Shown in pieces: positions 42,820-52,200 of a stretch of DNA of 64,000 bases. Within the stretch, counting starts at the first letter, position 1. Each line of letters begins with the position of its first letter. Origin of the DNA: Ruminococcaceae bacterium UBA5905 (lineage in GTDB: Bacteria; Bacillota; Clostridia; Oscillospirales; Acutalibacteraceae); assembly GCA_002431285.1 (NCBI GenBank), contig DJEF01000012.1:9323-73322 (forward strand), written 5' to 3'. The notes beneath the pieces are model-generated. The model was not told where the DNA came from and did no database searches. It saw only the letters and a list, made by a program, of their open reading frames with translations. The position numbers and the translations under genes were made by a program.

Positions 42820-44676
42820 ATGAAACTGAACCCCAAGAATTTTACGAAAAAGCAGTGGATCATCGCCATTGCCGCGCTGGTGCTGGTGCTGGCGCTCATC
42901 GGCGGGCTGCTGTGGTTTTTCCTTTTTTCCGATCCGGGGAAGAACGTCATCGTCAAAAAGCGGCGGCGGATCATCGTCCCCGCGCCCGAAACCAGCGACG
43001 TGTCCGACCCGTCGGAGGAGCCGGGCGGAGACGGCGACGGGGACGGGGACGGAGACGGCTCCTTCCTGGTCAACATCCTCTATAAGGTGCGCAATACGCT
43101 CTTCGACCTGTTCGGCGATGAGGAGAGCGGCACGACGTACCTGAACGAGAGCTATGCGGTCAAGACCCTGTATGCCAGGGATTATGGGGTGAAGGGGGAC
43201 GGCGTCACCGACGACGGCCCCGCCGTATCCAGGGCCATTGCGGCCATCATGGACTGCGGCCCCGGCTCCCGGCTGGTTTTTGAAAGCGATAAGACCTATC
43301 TCATCAACGATATGCCCACCGCCGCCATCTATCTGCAAGGGGTGCGGGGGCTGACCGTGGACGGGGGCAACAGCACCTTCCTGCTGAAAAACAAGCGGCA
43401 GTATGTGTCGCTGTCGGGCACGAAAGACTGCACGGTGGAGAATTTCCATTTCGACCACGCGGTGAAGTCTGCATTCACCGCCGCCTATGTGCGCACCGAC
43501 AGCAACGGCATTCTCATGCGGGCCGACCGGGATATCGGTCTGGCGGACGGAGAAAACTACGGATCGCCCCTCGCCGGCTGGTTCGGGGTCATCAATCGTC
43601 ACGACAGCCGCTATCATATGTATGTTGCCTCCTATACGATGGTGAGCCGGAGCGAGCGGACCTTCTATGTGAAATTCACCGAGGACGCCAACACCAATAA
43701 CTGGGCGGCCAACGGGCTGCTGGAGCAGTACGGGATGATCTGCCCCATGCCCGGAACCGGCCACACCAGCGAGCGGGGCTTTACCATCGACGGCAACGAT
43801 TCCTGCACCCTGTCTGCGATCAAAATTCACGACTGCTCCCGGTTCGGTATGTATATCGGCAGCAATACCGGCAAGCTGACGTTCCGGGCGGTGGATTTTG
43901 TCCCGGCAGACAACGATCTGGATCGGGGGATGAACTTTACCTCCTGGCGGGATGCGTTCCACGTGAAGGACAATACCGCCTCCATCCATTGGGAGAATTG
44001 CGTGGCCACCGGCAACTATGACGATGTGTTCAACATCTCCTGCACCACCTGCTATCTCAAGGAGTACAATCTGGCGAAAAATCGGCTGAATGTGGTGCGG
44101 AACGACACCCGAGGCACCTATGTGACCATCGTGCCCGGGGACACCGTCAACCTGGTGGATACCACCACCGGGGAAGATCTGGGTTCCGCCACCGTCACCC
44201 GGGTCATCAAGCAGCAGGGCATCGACAATATTATCGTGCTGGATCGGTCTCTGGAGCGGCTGAACGAGACGGGCGAGAGCATTCTGGTGTTCTTCACCAG
44301 CCGCTGCGCCCCCGGCTCCACCATCACCGGCTGCGATTTCAACGGTACTTTCCGGTTCCGGGGACCGCTGACCGTCACCGATACGAAATTCTACAATATG
44401 CGGACCTGGATCGACCTCTATGGAAGCATTGAGGGGCCGGTGCCGAAGAACATCATCTTCCGCAATTGCGCGATCACCAAGGCAGCCGGTGCGACGATCA
44501 TTCTGGGTGCCAACAGCGGGAATACCGAGAAGAACGCCTATCACATTGAGAATATCCGCTTTGAAAACTGTACGCTGGATTCCACCATGCTGAAGCCCTA
44601 TGCTTCGGACGAGGCCTATGTGATCCTGCGGGATTGCAAGGAGCCGGACGGAACGGCCATACCGGACAGGAACTGA
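42820..44676 (+). CDS. membrane-anchored parallel beta-helix enzyme, paralogue of the 40-kb gene
   Basis: This encodes 618 residues. A single N-terminal membrane helix (about 14-35, IIAIAALVLVLALIGGLLWFF) follows a short Lys-rich tail, so the protein is held outside. A basic patch, an acidic linker of alternating Gly-Asp (about 65-80) and the beta-helix domain follow (YGVKGDGVTDDGPAVSRAIAAI). The block SWRDAFHVKDNTA followed by NYDDVFNIS and GTFRFRGPLTV matches the cytoplasmic paralogue closely. ATG 42820 is preferred to GTG 42811 because AGAGGTG lies 6 bases before it. It likely makes the first cut outside the cell and the other works after import. Confidence 0.75.
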   Translation: MKLNPKNFTKKQWIIAIAALVLVLALIGGLLWFFLFSDPGKNVIVKKRRRIIVPAPETSDVSDPSEEPGGDGDGDGDGDGSFLVNILYKVRNTLFDLFGDEESGTTYLNESYAVKTLYARDYGVKGDGVTDDGPAVSRAIAAIMDCGPGSRLVFESDKTYLINDMPTAAIYLQGVRGLTVDGGNSTFLLKNKRQYVSLSGTKDCTVENFHFDHAVKSAFTAAYVRTDSNGILMRADRDIGLADGENYGSPLAGWFGVINRHDSRYHMYVASYTMVSRSERTFYVKFTEDANTNNWAANGLLEQYGMICPMPGTGHTSERGFTIDGNDSCTLSAIKIHDCSRFGMYIGSNTGKLTFRAVDFVPADNDLDRGMNFTSWRDAFHVKDNTASIHWENCVATGNYDDVFNISCTTCYLKEYNLAKNRLNVVRNDTRGTYVTIVPGDTVNLVDTTTGEDLGSATVTRVIKQQGIDNIIVLDRSLERLNETGESILVFFTSRCAPGSTITGCDFNGTFRFRGPLTVTDTKFYNMRTWIDLYGSIEGPVPKNIIFRNCAITKAAGATIILGANSGNTEKNAYHIENIRFENCTLDSTMLKPYASDEAYVILRDCKEPDGTAIPDRN

Positions 44677-44693
44677 GCGGAAAGAGGAACACT

Positions 44694-45686
44694 ATGGAGC
44701 AACAGGGACTGAACAGCCCGTTTTTCCGGCAGGAGCGGGTGCCGGATGTGTGCAGCCTGCGGCAGAATTTTGCCAAGGTCTATCGGCTGTGCGATACCGG
44801 GCAGATCGTCTGCGAAATTCCCGTCTCCGCCGGGCTGAAAAGCCCGGTGGAGATCGCCGCCATCGCCGATCCCCATCTTTGTCAGGCAGATGCGGTGGAT
44901 GAGCAGGACGAGGAGCTGCGGCTGACCCGCCGGCGGCGGTTCTATCATGTGTATAACGGCGCGTCGGTGCGGGCGGTGGAAAACTGTCTGGAGGTGTGTC
45001 GGCACTTTCCCCAGACGGTGGTGCTGGGGGATGTGATCGACTATTGCTCCCACGGCGCATTGACGTTGGCGCAGCAATGCCTGTTCGGGGCGGAGGGAAC
45101 GCCCCTGTGCATCCCCGGCAACCATGAATACCGCAAGCAGATGGACACCGGTCTGCCGGAGAAAACCCCCAACGAGGAAAAGGCTCGTCTGCTGGAGCAG
45201 TTCTGGCCCAACGACCTGCATTTTGTGAAGCGGCAGGCGGCGGAGGATCTCATCCTGCTGGGGCTGGATAACGGCACCGGGCATTTCTGGCCGGGAACGC
45301 TGGACTGGCTGCGGCAGGAGCTGAGCCGGGCGGAGGAACAGGGCTGCAAGGTGCTGATTCTACAGCATATTGCCTTCCGCACCGCCAATTCTCAGGGGGA
45401 AACCTCACTGGCAGATTGGGGCTTTGAAACGCAGCAGCAGGATTTTTCCCAGGGGGACGGCGCGCTGTGCGGCGCGGCCCGGGATGCGCAGGATCGGCAG
45501 ATACTGGATCTGATCGCGGGGAAACCGGATACCGTCAAGGCGGTCATAACCGGGCATTATCATAGCCTGTTCCGGACGGTGCTGCAGGACAGCGCCGGGA
45601 CGCCGACGGCCATCCCGCAGTTTTCACTGGCGGCGCCGATCTTTGTCGGTTTCTGCGGATTGGTACATATATTGAAAGTGCAATAA
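44694..45686 (+). CDS. metallophosphoesterase (second in the locus)
   Basis: This encodes 330 residues without a signal peptide. Calcineurin-like motifs appear as AIADPHL (about 62-68), VVLGDVIDYCSHG, CIPGNHEY, VLILQHIAF and AVITGHYHSLF. It is not a close copy of the one at 16445-17755. The ATG at 44694 has AAGAGGAA upstream; the longer frame is rejected. It is cotranscribed behind the beta-helix gene. A likely role is removal of phosphate from an intermediate of the imported glycan, but this is inferred. Confidence 0.87.
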   Translation: MEQQGLNSPFFRQERVPDVCSLRQNFAKVYRLCDTGQIVCEIPVSAGLKSPVEIAAIADPHLCQADAVDEQDEELRLTRRRRFYHVYNGASVRAVENCLEVCRHFPQTVVLGDVIDYCSHGALTLAQQCLFGAEGTPLCIPGNHEYRKQMDTGLPEKTPNEEKARLLEQFWPNDLHFVKRQAAEDLILLGLDNGTGHFWPGTLDWLRQELSRAEEQGCKVLILQHIAFRTANSQGETSLADWGFETQQQDFSQGDGALCGAARDAQDRQILDLIAGKPDTVKAVITGHYHSLFRTVLQDSAGTPTAIPQFSLAAPIFVGFCGLVHILKVQ

Positions 45687-45694
45687 GCTCCGAT

Positions 45695-45735
45695 GCCGCA
45701 CAGAACCGCTCGGTGCGTTTTGTGCGGCGTCTTTA
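45695..45735 (+). terminator. weak terminator-like hairpin
   Basis: GCCGCACA (45695-45702) pairs perfectly with TGTGCGGC (45721-45728) around an 18-base loop, followed by GTCTTT. The T-run is short. It lies between the metallophosphoesterase and the second GH106-like gene and may lower read-through. Confidence 0.4.
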
Positions 45736-45770
45736 TGCAGCAGGCAGCTTGGATGGTGGAGAGTGGATTC

Positions 45771-48644
45771 GTGGACATCAGCGATATCATAGAAAAAATC
45801 CGGACAGGGGCGGCGGCCTATCGGCCGTTCCCTTTCTGGTCGTGGAACGGAAAATTGGAGAAAGAACGGCTGCTCCGGCAGATCGACGAGCTGTATGCGG
45901 ACGGCATGGGCGGATTCATCATGCACGCCCGCAGCGGGCTGAAAACCGACTATCTCTCCGAGGAGTGGATGCAGGCGGTGGAGGCCTGCGGCGATTATGG
46001 TCGGGCGCGGGGCATGGAGCCGTGGATCTACGACGAGAACGGCTGGCCCAGCGGCTTTGCCGGCGGCAGGCTGCTGGAGGATGCGCAGAACCGGGATAAA
46101 TACATCGAGCATACCGTCGGCGCCTTGGATGCGTCGGCGGATGTGTGCTATATACTGGAGGGGGAGCGGCTTGTCCGCGCCGACCGTCCGGAGCCGGGGG
46201 CCACGTATCTGAATCTCCACATCCGCACCGCCGCCTCCACCGCCGATATCTGCAACCCGGCGGTGGTGCGCCGGTTCATCGCGCTGACCCACGCGGCCTA
46301 TAAGGCGCGCTTCGGAGTGGATTTTGCCGCCCGCATCCAGGGCTTTTTCACCGACGAGCCCCAGTATCAGCGCTGGGGCACTCCCTATACGGATATGGTG
46401 GCGGCTTACTTCCGGGAGACCTACCACGAGGATATTCTCGACCGGCTGGGGCTGCTGTTTGTGGAAAAGGACGGCTACCGGGATTTCCGCTATCGCTATT
46501 GGCGGGCGATGCAGACGCTGATGCTGCATTCTTTCTCCGAGACGGTGTACGACTGGTGCACGGAAAACGGCGTGCAGCTCACCGGGCATTATATCGAGGA
46601 GACCTCCATGGGGTATCAGCTGATGTGCTGCGGCGGGGTGATGCCGTTCTATGCCTATGAGCATATCCCCGGCATCGACTGGCTGCGGCGGGACACCGAC
46701 AATGAGCTGCCGGTGCGGCAGGTCTCCTCCGTGGCGGCGCAGCTGGGGAAGAAGAAGGTGCTCACGGAGTCTTTCGCCTGCTGCGGGTGGGATGTGACCC
46801 CCACCGAGCTGCGGCGGATTGTGGGATTCCAGTTTGTGGGCGGGGTGAACTGGCTGTGCACCCATCTGGTGCCCTATTCCGAGGCGGGACTGCGCAAGCA
46901 CGATTATCCGGCGCACTATTCCCGCATCAACCGATGGGTGGAGCAGGAGTTCCCCGCTTTCAACACGTTCGTGGCGCGGCTGGGCGGGCTCATCGGCGAG
47001 AGCGAAGAAGTGGTGAATGTGGCGGTGCTGCATCCCATCCGCAGCGCCTATTTTGACTATCAGCGGGGGGATGCGCCCAACGAGGAGGAATTCCATATCC
47101 GCCCGCTGGACGAAGCCCTGCGCCGGGATGTGCGGTGGCTGTCCGCCCATGGGGTCAACTATCATTTCGTGGATGAAACGCTGCTGGCCCGGTACGGCTC
47201 CGTGGAGGGGGCGGCGCTTTGCTGCGGACGGTGCCGGTATACCTATTGGGTGCTGCCCCATGTGCAGACCATGGACAGGTCCACCGAGGAGCTGCTGCGG
47301 CAGTTTGTACAGAACGGCGGCAAAGTGCTGGTGCTGGGCGAAAATCCCCGGTATCGGGAGGCGGAGAGCTACGCCTATGACTATCTGACGGGCAATTGCA
47401 CCTTTGCGGAGATTTGCGCGGCGCAGCCCTGCCGGGTGGCGGAGCCGGACACGGAGCTGTACTATACCTATCGCCGGCTGCAGGGGCGGGATGTGCTGGT
47501 GGTGCAGAACGCCTCCGGGGAAAACAGCTATACCCAGCGGTTCCTGCCGGATGGGCGGTATCGCTCTTTCCTGCGGCTGGATCTGAACACGCTGGAGACC
47601 GAAAGTGTGCCGCTGGAGCTGACCTTTGAGCCGAATGGGTGTATGGTGCTGTTTCCCGATGAAGCGCAGGCACGCCCCCGCCCGCGCAAGCCGGAGATAC
47701 CGGTGTATCTGGAACAGGACGCCGTCACCTTTGACGAAAATACGCTGGTGGTGGATACGGTGCGGTATTCCCGGGACGGGGCGGTCTTTTCCAAGCCCTA
47801 CCCGGTGGCGGGGCTCTTTGCCAAACTCCTGGAGGAGCGGTACGAGGGGGACATCTATTTTGCCTATACCTTTTCGGTGCGGGAGCGTCCCGGCCGACTC
47901 TGCCTGCGGGTGGAGCCGATTCCGGGGGCGGAATACACCTTCAACGGCCGTCCGCTGACCATGGCCGGCTCCCCGAAGGATCCGGACGTGTGGTGCGCCG
48001 ATGTGACGGCGCTGGTGCATGAGGGGGACAACACGCTGGTGGTCAAGGCCGACTGGTTCCAGGACGACCGCGTGTATTACGCCCTGTTCGGCGAAAACGT
48101 CACCGAGAGCCTCAAAAACTGTCTGGTCTATGACCGGGAATTGGAGCCGATCTACTGTGTCGGTGATTTCGGTGTGTATACGGACGGCGGATTCCGGGAT
48201 GTGGGGGACGGCTTTGCGGCGGCGCAGGATTTTTACATTGCCGCGCCGCCCCGGCGCGTCACCGAGCCGGTGACGGACGGATTGCCCTTCTTCTCCGGCA
48301 TTCTGACGGTGCGCAAAACCCTGCATCTGACCGACCCGGATGTGACCCTCCGTCTCCCCGGCAAAAAAATGGTGGCGCGGGTGCGGCTGAACGGGCACAC
48401 GGTGGGGACGGTGCTGTTCGGCGAGACCATCGACATCGGCGCCTATGCGGTCGCAGGGGATAACGAGCTGGAGATCGCCTATACTTTCAGTAACCGCAAC
48501 ACCTACGGCCCTCACCACAGCACCGACCCGGTCACCCGCCGCTGCGCTGCGCCGGAATTCTTTGAGATGAAGGATTGGAAGGATGGGGTCAGCCCCGGGT
48601 ATTCCGATGCCTATGAGCTGCTGTGCTTCGGCGCAGCGCGGTGA
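45771..48644 (+). CDS. GH106-like glycoside hydrolase (second paralogue)
   Basis: This encodes 957 residues and lacks a signal peptide. It repeats the family pattern of the gene at 17752-20814: YRPFPFWSWNGKLEKERLLRQI, GMGGFIMHARSGLKTDYLSEEWM, IYDENGWPSGFAGG and FFTDEPQYQRWG. The C-terminal half contains beta-sandwich domains with VRLNGHTVGTVLFG and VAGDNELEIAYTFSNRNTYGPHHS; the paralogue has GNRNNTFGPIHN in the same place. The GTG at 45771 is chosen because GGAG lies 9 bases before it and it removes a Cys-rich tail absent from the family. Likely alpha-L-rhamnosidase-type activity; the substrate is inferred. Confidence 0.8.
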   Translation: MDISDIIEKIRTGAAAYRPFPFWSWNGKLEKERLLRQIDELYADGMGGFIMHARSGLKTDYLSEEWMQAVEACGDYGRARGMEPWIYDENGWPSGFAGGRLLEDAQNRDKYIEHTVGALDASADVCYILEGERLVRADRPEPGATYLNLHIRTAASTADICNPAVVRRFIALTHAAYKARFGVDFAARIQGFFTDEPQYQRWGTPYTDMVAAYFRETYHEDILDRLGLLFVEKDGYRDFRYRYWRAMQTLMLHSFSETVYDWCTENGVQLTGHYIEETSMGYQLMCCGGVMPFYAYEHIPGIDWLRRDTDNELPVRQVSSVAAQLGKKKVLTESFACCGWDVTPTELRRIVGFQFVGGVNWLCTHLVPYSEAGLRKHDYPAHYSRINRWVEQEFPAFNTFVARLGGLIGESEEVVNVAVLHPIRSAYFDYQRGDAPNEEEFHIRPLDEALRRDVRWLSAHGVNYHFVDETLLARYGSVEGAALCCGRCRYTYWVLPHVQTMDRSTEELLRQFVQNGGKVLVLGENPRYREAESYAYDYLTGNCTFAEICAAQPCRVAEPDTELYYTYRRLQGRDVLVVQNASGENSYTQRFLPDGRYRSFLRLDLNTLETESVPLELTFEPNGCMVLFPDEAQARPRPRKPEIPVYLEQDAVTFDENTLVVDTVRYSRDGAVFSKPYPVAGLFAKLLEERYEGDIYFAYTFSVRERPGRLCLRVEPIPGAEYTFNGRPLTMAGSPKDPDVWCADVTALVHEGDNTLVVKADWFQDDRVYYALFGENVTESLKNCLVYDRELEPIYCVGDFGVYTDGGFRDVGDGFAAAQDFYIAAPPRRVTEPVTDGLPFFSGILTVRKTLHLTDPDVTLRLPGKKMVARVRLNGHTVGTVLFGETIDIGAYAVAGDNELEIAYTFSNRNTYGPHHSTDPVTRRCAAPEFFEMKDWKDGVSPGYSDAYELLCFGAAR

Positions 48645-48734
48645 ACAAACTCACCAATTTCTCCGAAAAATCAGAAAAACATTTACGATTGTTGCCCAAC
48701 AAACGCACTATCTTGCTCTGTTGCCGTCCGGCGG

Positions 48735-48764
48735 TTGACTTTCCGTCCGGGGTATCGGTACAAT
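48735..48764 (+). promoter_or_regulatory. promoter of the second giant secreted protein
   Basis: TTGACT (48735-48740), an 18-base spacer and TACAAT (48759-48764) lie about 50 bases before the ATG at 48813. It gives this gene its own transcription start inside the locus. Confidence 0.75.
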
Positions 48765-48812
48765 GGAGCCGATGGAAGAAATTCCGATAAAAACGGCGAA
48801 AGGGGAACTGAC

Positions 48813-51800
48813 ATGAAAACGACCTGTACAAAAGTCTTGTCCTTGTGTTTGGCGTTGGCCTTTGTTGTGTCGGCGGTGCCGTTCTTCGGGCTGACCGCGG
48901 CGGCGGAAACCGCCGAGGTGACGCTCGACGACGGTTCGGTATGGCTGACGGAGCTGGGCTCCAACGTAACCTTTACCCAGAATGCGCCCGGTGATTATAG
49001 CGTTACCCGGACGGATACGACCACCGAAAGCAACACGAGCTTTTCCGTTGTCTCCAAAACCGGCTTTGTGGCCGGGGAGGATGTCTACGGGGTGGCCACA
49101 GATTATCGCGCCGGTTCGCCGTGCTTCGGCTTTACCGATGAGGCGGCGCTGGAGAGCGACAACCGGGTGGAGATCTACCGGGAGGAATCCGGTAATTCTA
49201 CGACGCTGTGCGTGTTCGTGAACGGCACGCGGTATAATGTGTGGCAGGGCACGGCGACCCGTGCCAGCCTGTGCAAGATTGCCATCGTGGAGCAGGAGGG
49301 CAGCTACTATCTGTCCTTCCGGGACAAGGTGGTGGATGGCGCCGGGCTGGCGGAGGAGGCGCAGGCGTATCTCAAGCTGGAGAACCATTTCTCCCGGGAA
49401 CTGCTGGCAAACGGCGGGATGCTGCACTTCTTCCTGAAGTCTCCGGGGTGCACCTCCGCCCGCATCGTGAAGCTGGGGTCGGTCACCCAGGCGTATTCCG
49501 CCAGCGCCGGCTATACCTTCGGCGGAGATACCAACACGCCCTCCTCTTGGACCTTTACCGGAGCGATTCCGACGGTCGCGTTTGACAGTGCCGGCCGGAA
49601 ATACACCTATACCGCGGCGGCGGCCGGCACCTCTGTGCGGCTGGGTCTGCCGGTGGCGCAGGTGGGCGGCGCGGCGGAGGACGCCAAGTTCAGCGCTGTG
49701 ATCACCCGGGATGCCGCCCCCACCAGCGATTATGAGTGGCTGTCGGTGGCTTTCTCCAACGATCCGACGTTTGCCGACGGCACGGTAGAGTCCGTTACTA
49801 CCGCGGAGCAGAAGGATACTACCTATGTACACTTCATCTACGGCGGAAAGACCCTTACAGCGAACTACAATATGTATAACGGCACCGGTACGAGCTTCAC
49901 CTTTAGTGGCGATGAGGAGAATGTAACCGGGCTGCTGATCAATGTGGGCGGGCAGCCGGTCAATGTGACCCTCACCGGCAATGTGCTGAAAACGGGCAAG
50001 CCCATCTACGCCCGGTTCAATAAGCCCGCCTCCAACGTGACCCGCACCTATGCCATCACGGTGCCCGCTTTCAACGACAGCGCCATCGCGGCGCGGGAGG
50101 CGCTGGTGGCCTGCACCACGGAGGATGCCGTGGCGGCAAAGGCGCTGGCGGAGGCCTATCTGGCGACGGATATCGCCTTTGATGCGGCGGCGCAGGAAAA
50201 GCTCACGGCCGTTTATCGGGCGTATGAGCAGCAGGTCGGCGTGCTGGCTAAAGCGATTGACGACGCCGTGGCGGCGCTGCCGCCCATCGACGAGCTGCTC
50301 TGGCAGGATAAGGAAACCATCGACGCGGTGACGGCGCAGTATGACAGCGCACCGGCAGAGGTCAAGGCGCTGGTCACCTCTGCTGAGCGCATCGAGGAAT
50401 ACCGGGCGGCGGCTGCAGCGCTGGTCGATACCGGCGTATACCGCACCGGCGACGGCACCCGCTATCGGGTGCAGCGCGATCCGGAGTATATTCAGATCGG
50501 TAGCAGGACGGAGGATAATGCGCTGACGGCGACGATCCTCGGCGGACAGAACGATCCGAAATCGGCGCTGTCCATCGTGACGGAAAATGCCTACCCCATC
50601 CTCAGCGGCCAGTATGAGATGAGCTATTATTTCGGCAATCTGGCCACCGACCAGTCCTCCACCTTCGGGCTGGCGGCGGATATGGCGGATGCTCTCGGCG
50701 ACGGCAGCACCAACAGTACCTTTGCCCTCGTCCGCACCGAGAGCGGCAATGTCAACACCTTCTATGTGGTGGCGGATGGCGCGGTGACACCGTGCTTTGT
50801 GGCGAACGGTACTACCCGTGCCCGGAACTGGCTCATCGGGGTGGTCAAGGTCGGCGACGATTACTATATGACCGTGGATGGCAAGGCCGTGACCGGCGAG
50901 GGGTATTCCTCTGCGGTGCAGGAGGCGCTCAAGCTGAACAACCACTTCAGCCGGGAGTTTCTGGAGCGCAACGGCAGCGTGCATTTCTATGTGAAATCCA
51001 AGTCGATGAATTCCGGCGCGTCGCTGCGTCCGACGGTCAAGGTGGAGAATAACCTGATCCTCAACACCCAGAACCGGTACAGCGACCGCAACGGCGCCAG
51101 CGCCATTGCCGAATACAATATTCCCGCCGCTACCGGCCTGACTGCCACGGAGGACGGCAATGTGTACACCTTCCAGGTGCTCTCCGCCGGCTCGGTGACG
51201 CTGGCGGAGCCGATCAACCCCGACGGCTTCCAGGTCAAGGCGTATATGCCGCGGGCGAGCGGCAATCAGTGGGTGAAGTTTGCTCTTTCTAACGATCCCA
51301 CTTTCAGTGACGGTACGGAGGTGTCCTTCCACCTGATCCAGTTTGCAAACGGTCAGAATGTGGTCTATGCCAACGGAAACGAGCAGACCGCCCGTTTCTC
51401 CGGATTCTATGGCAATTCTACGGTGCGTACCTTGTCGCTGGTGGAAAAAGACGGCGTCTATCGGCTGCGGATCTACACCCCCGGCAATGATCTGACGGCA
51501 AGCACGCTGGATTTCACCGCCCTCATCGGCAAGCCGATTTATCTGAAAATCTCCGGAGATGCCGGTGTGGAGCCTGCTTTCACCATTACGAACCACGTGA
51601 CGGATGCCCCTTATTTGACTACGCAGGCGGCGCTGGATACGGAAACCGAGAGTTTTCTCGCCGAAGAGGCCGCTGCTGTGGCGCAGGAGCTGGATGCGGC
51701 CATCGCTGAGATCTACGCCCAGCCCACGGATTTCTGCCTGTACAGGGATGCGGCGGCGCAGCTGCGCACCCGTATGGCGCGTCTGTCCGCCCGCCAGAGT

Positions 51801-52001
51801 GAGGCGGTGAGCGGCAAGGCACAGCTGGAGGAGATCGGAGACTATCTGGATTCTCTGCCGGAGACGGTGAATGAAGAGACGCTGACAGACTGCCGCCGGG
51901 CGCTGTTGGGTCTCAACGAGCCGACGGTCAGCTATGATTTCTGCCGGGACGGGGTTCTGGATATCCGGGATCTGGTGCGCATGAGCGAGATGGCGGAGTG
52001 A
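48813..52001 (+). CDS. giant secreted protein with two copies of an NHFSRE module and a dockerin-like end
   Basis: This encodes 1062 residues. The signal peptide is KVLSLCLALAFVVSAVPFFGLTAAAE. A module with QEGSYYLSFRDKVVDGAG and LKLENHFSRELL lies near residue 165-200; a second copy (VGDDYYMTVDGKAVTGEG, then LKLNNHFSREFL) lies near 680-720. A helical middle joins them (about 430-540). The last 25 residues, YDFCRDGVLDIRDLVRMSE, resemble one dockerin repeat with a calcium-loop-like Asp pattern, preceded by a degenerate first half (LTDCRRALLG). If functional it would attach the protein to a cohesin scaffold. No catalytic site is recognised. It is paralogous to the protein at 23858-27472. Confidence 0.78.
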   Translation: MKTTCTKVLSLCLALAFVVSAVPFFGLTAAAETAEVTLDDGSVWLTELGSNVTFTQNAPGDYSVTRTDTTTESNTSFSVVSKTGFVAGEDVYGVATDYRAGSPCFGFTDEAALESDNRVEIYREESGNSTTLCVFVNGTRYNVWQGTATRASLCKIAIVEQEGSYYLSFRDKVVDGAGLAEEAQAYLKLENHFSRELLANGGMLHFFLKSPGCTSARIVKLGSVTQAYSASAGYTFGGDTNTPSSWTFTGAIPTVAFDSAGRKYTYTAAAAGTSVRLGLPVAQVGGAAEDAKFSAVITRDAAPTSDYEWLSVAFSNDPTFADGTVESVTTAEQKDTTYVHFIYGGKTLTANYNMYNGTGTSFTFSGDEENVTGLLINVGGQPVNVTLTGNVLKTGKPIYARFNKPASNVTRTYAITVPAFNDSAIAAREALVACTTEDAVAAKALAEAYLATDIAFDAAAQEKLTAVYRAYEQQVGVLAKAIDDAVAALPPIDELLWQDKETIDAVTAQYDSAPAEVKALVTSAERIEEYRAAAAALVDTGVYRTGDGTRYRVQRDPEYIQIGSRTEDNALTATILGGQNDPKSALSIVTENAYPILSGQYEMSYYFGNLATDQSSTFGLAADMADALGDGSTNSTFALVRTESGNVNTFYVVADGAVTPCFVANGTTRARNWLIGVVKVGDDYYMTVDGKAVTGEGYSSAVQEALKLNNHFSREFLERNGSVHFYVKSKSMNSGASLRPTVKVENNLILNTQNRYSDRNGASAIAEYNIPAATGLTATEDGNVYTFQVLSAGSVTLAEPINPDGFQVKAYMPRASGNQWVKFALSNDPTFSDGTEVSFHLIQFANGQNVVYANGNEQTARFSGFYGNSTVRTLSLVEKDGVYRLRIYTPGNDLTASTLDFTALIGKPIYLKISGDAGVEPAFTITNHVTDAPYLTTQAALDTETESFLAEEAAAVAQELDAAIAEIYAQPTDFCLYRDAAAQLRTRMARLSARQSEAVSGKAQLEEIGDYLDSLPETVNEETLTDCRRALLGLNEPTVSYDFCRDGVLDIRDLVRMSEMAE

Positions 52002-52112
52002 CGGAGAGCCGTCCCTGCCGCAGACCCTGCGCCGGATGCGGCCGCCCGTGGGATCGGACGGAATGACCGGGGCCGCTGCACCGGGCACAAATGTGTAACA
52101 TTCCTATAAACC

Positions 52113-52157
52113 AAGCCCCGGAGCCGTACCCGCGAACGGGTGCGGCTCCGGGGCTTT
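52113..52157 (+). terminator. strong terminator after the giant secreted gene
   Basis: A 19-base arm (52113-52131) pairs with 52138-52156 around the loop GCGAAC with one mismatch; GC-rich, with a short T-run at 52155-52157. The same palindrome read on the other strand lacks a T-run. Confidence 0.8.
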
Positions 52158-52200
52158 CGTCGGCGAAACACACGATTCATCATTTTGAGGAGAGACTGTC

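Noticed and set aside
43018-43062. Short tandem GGxGAC repeats
   Set aside because: They code the Gly-Asp linker of the anchored beta-helix protein, explained by protein-level repetition.
45624-52088. Two minus-strand frames of 964 and 1126 residues
   Set aside because: Shadows of the GH106-like and giant secreted genes, which carry signal peptides or catalytic motifs on the plus strand.
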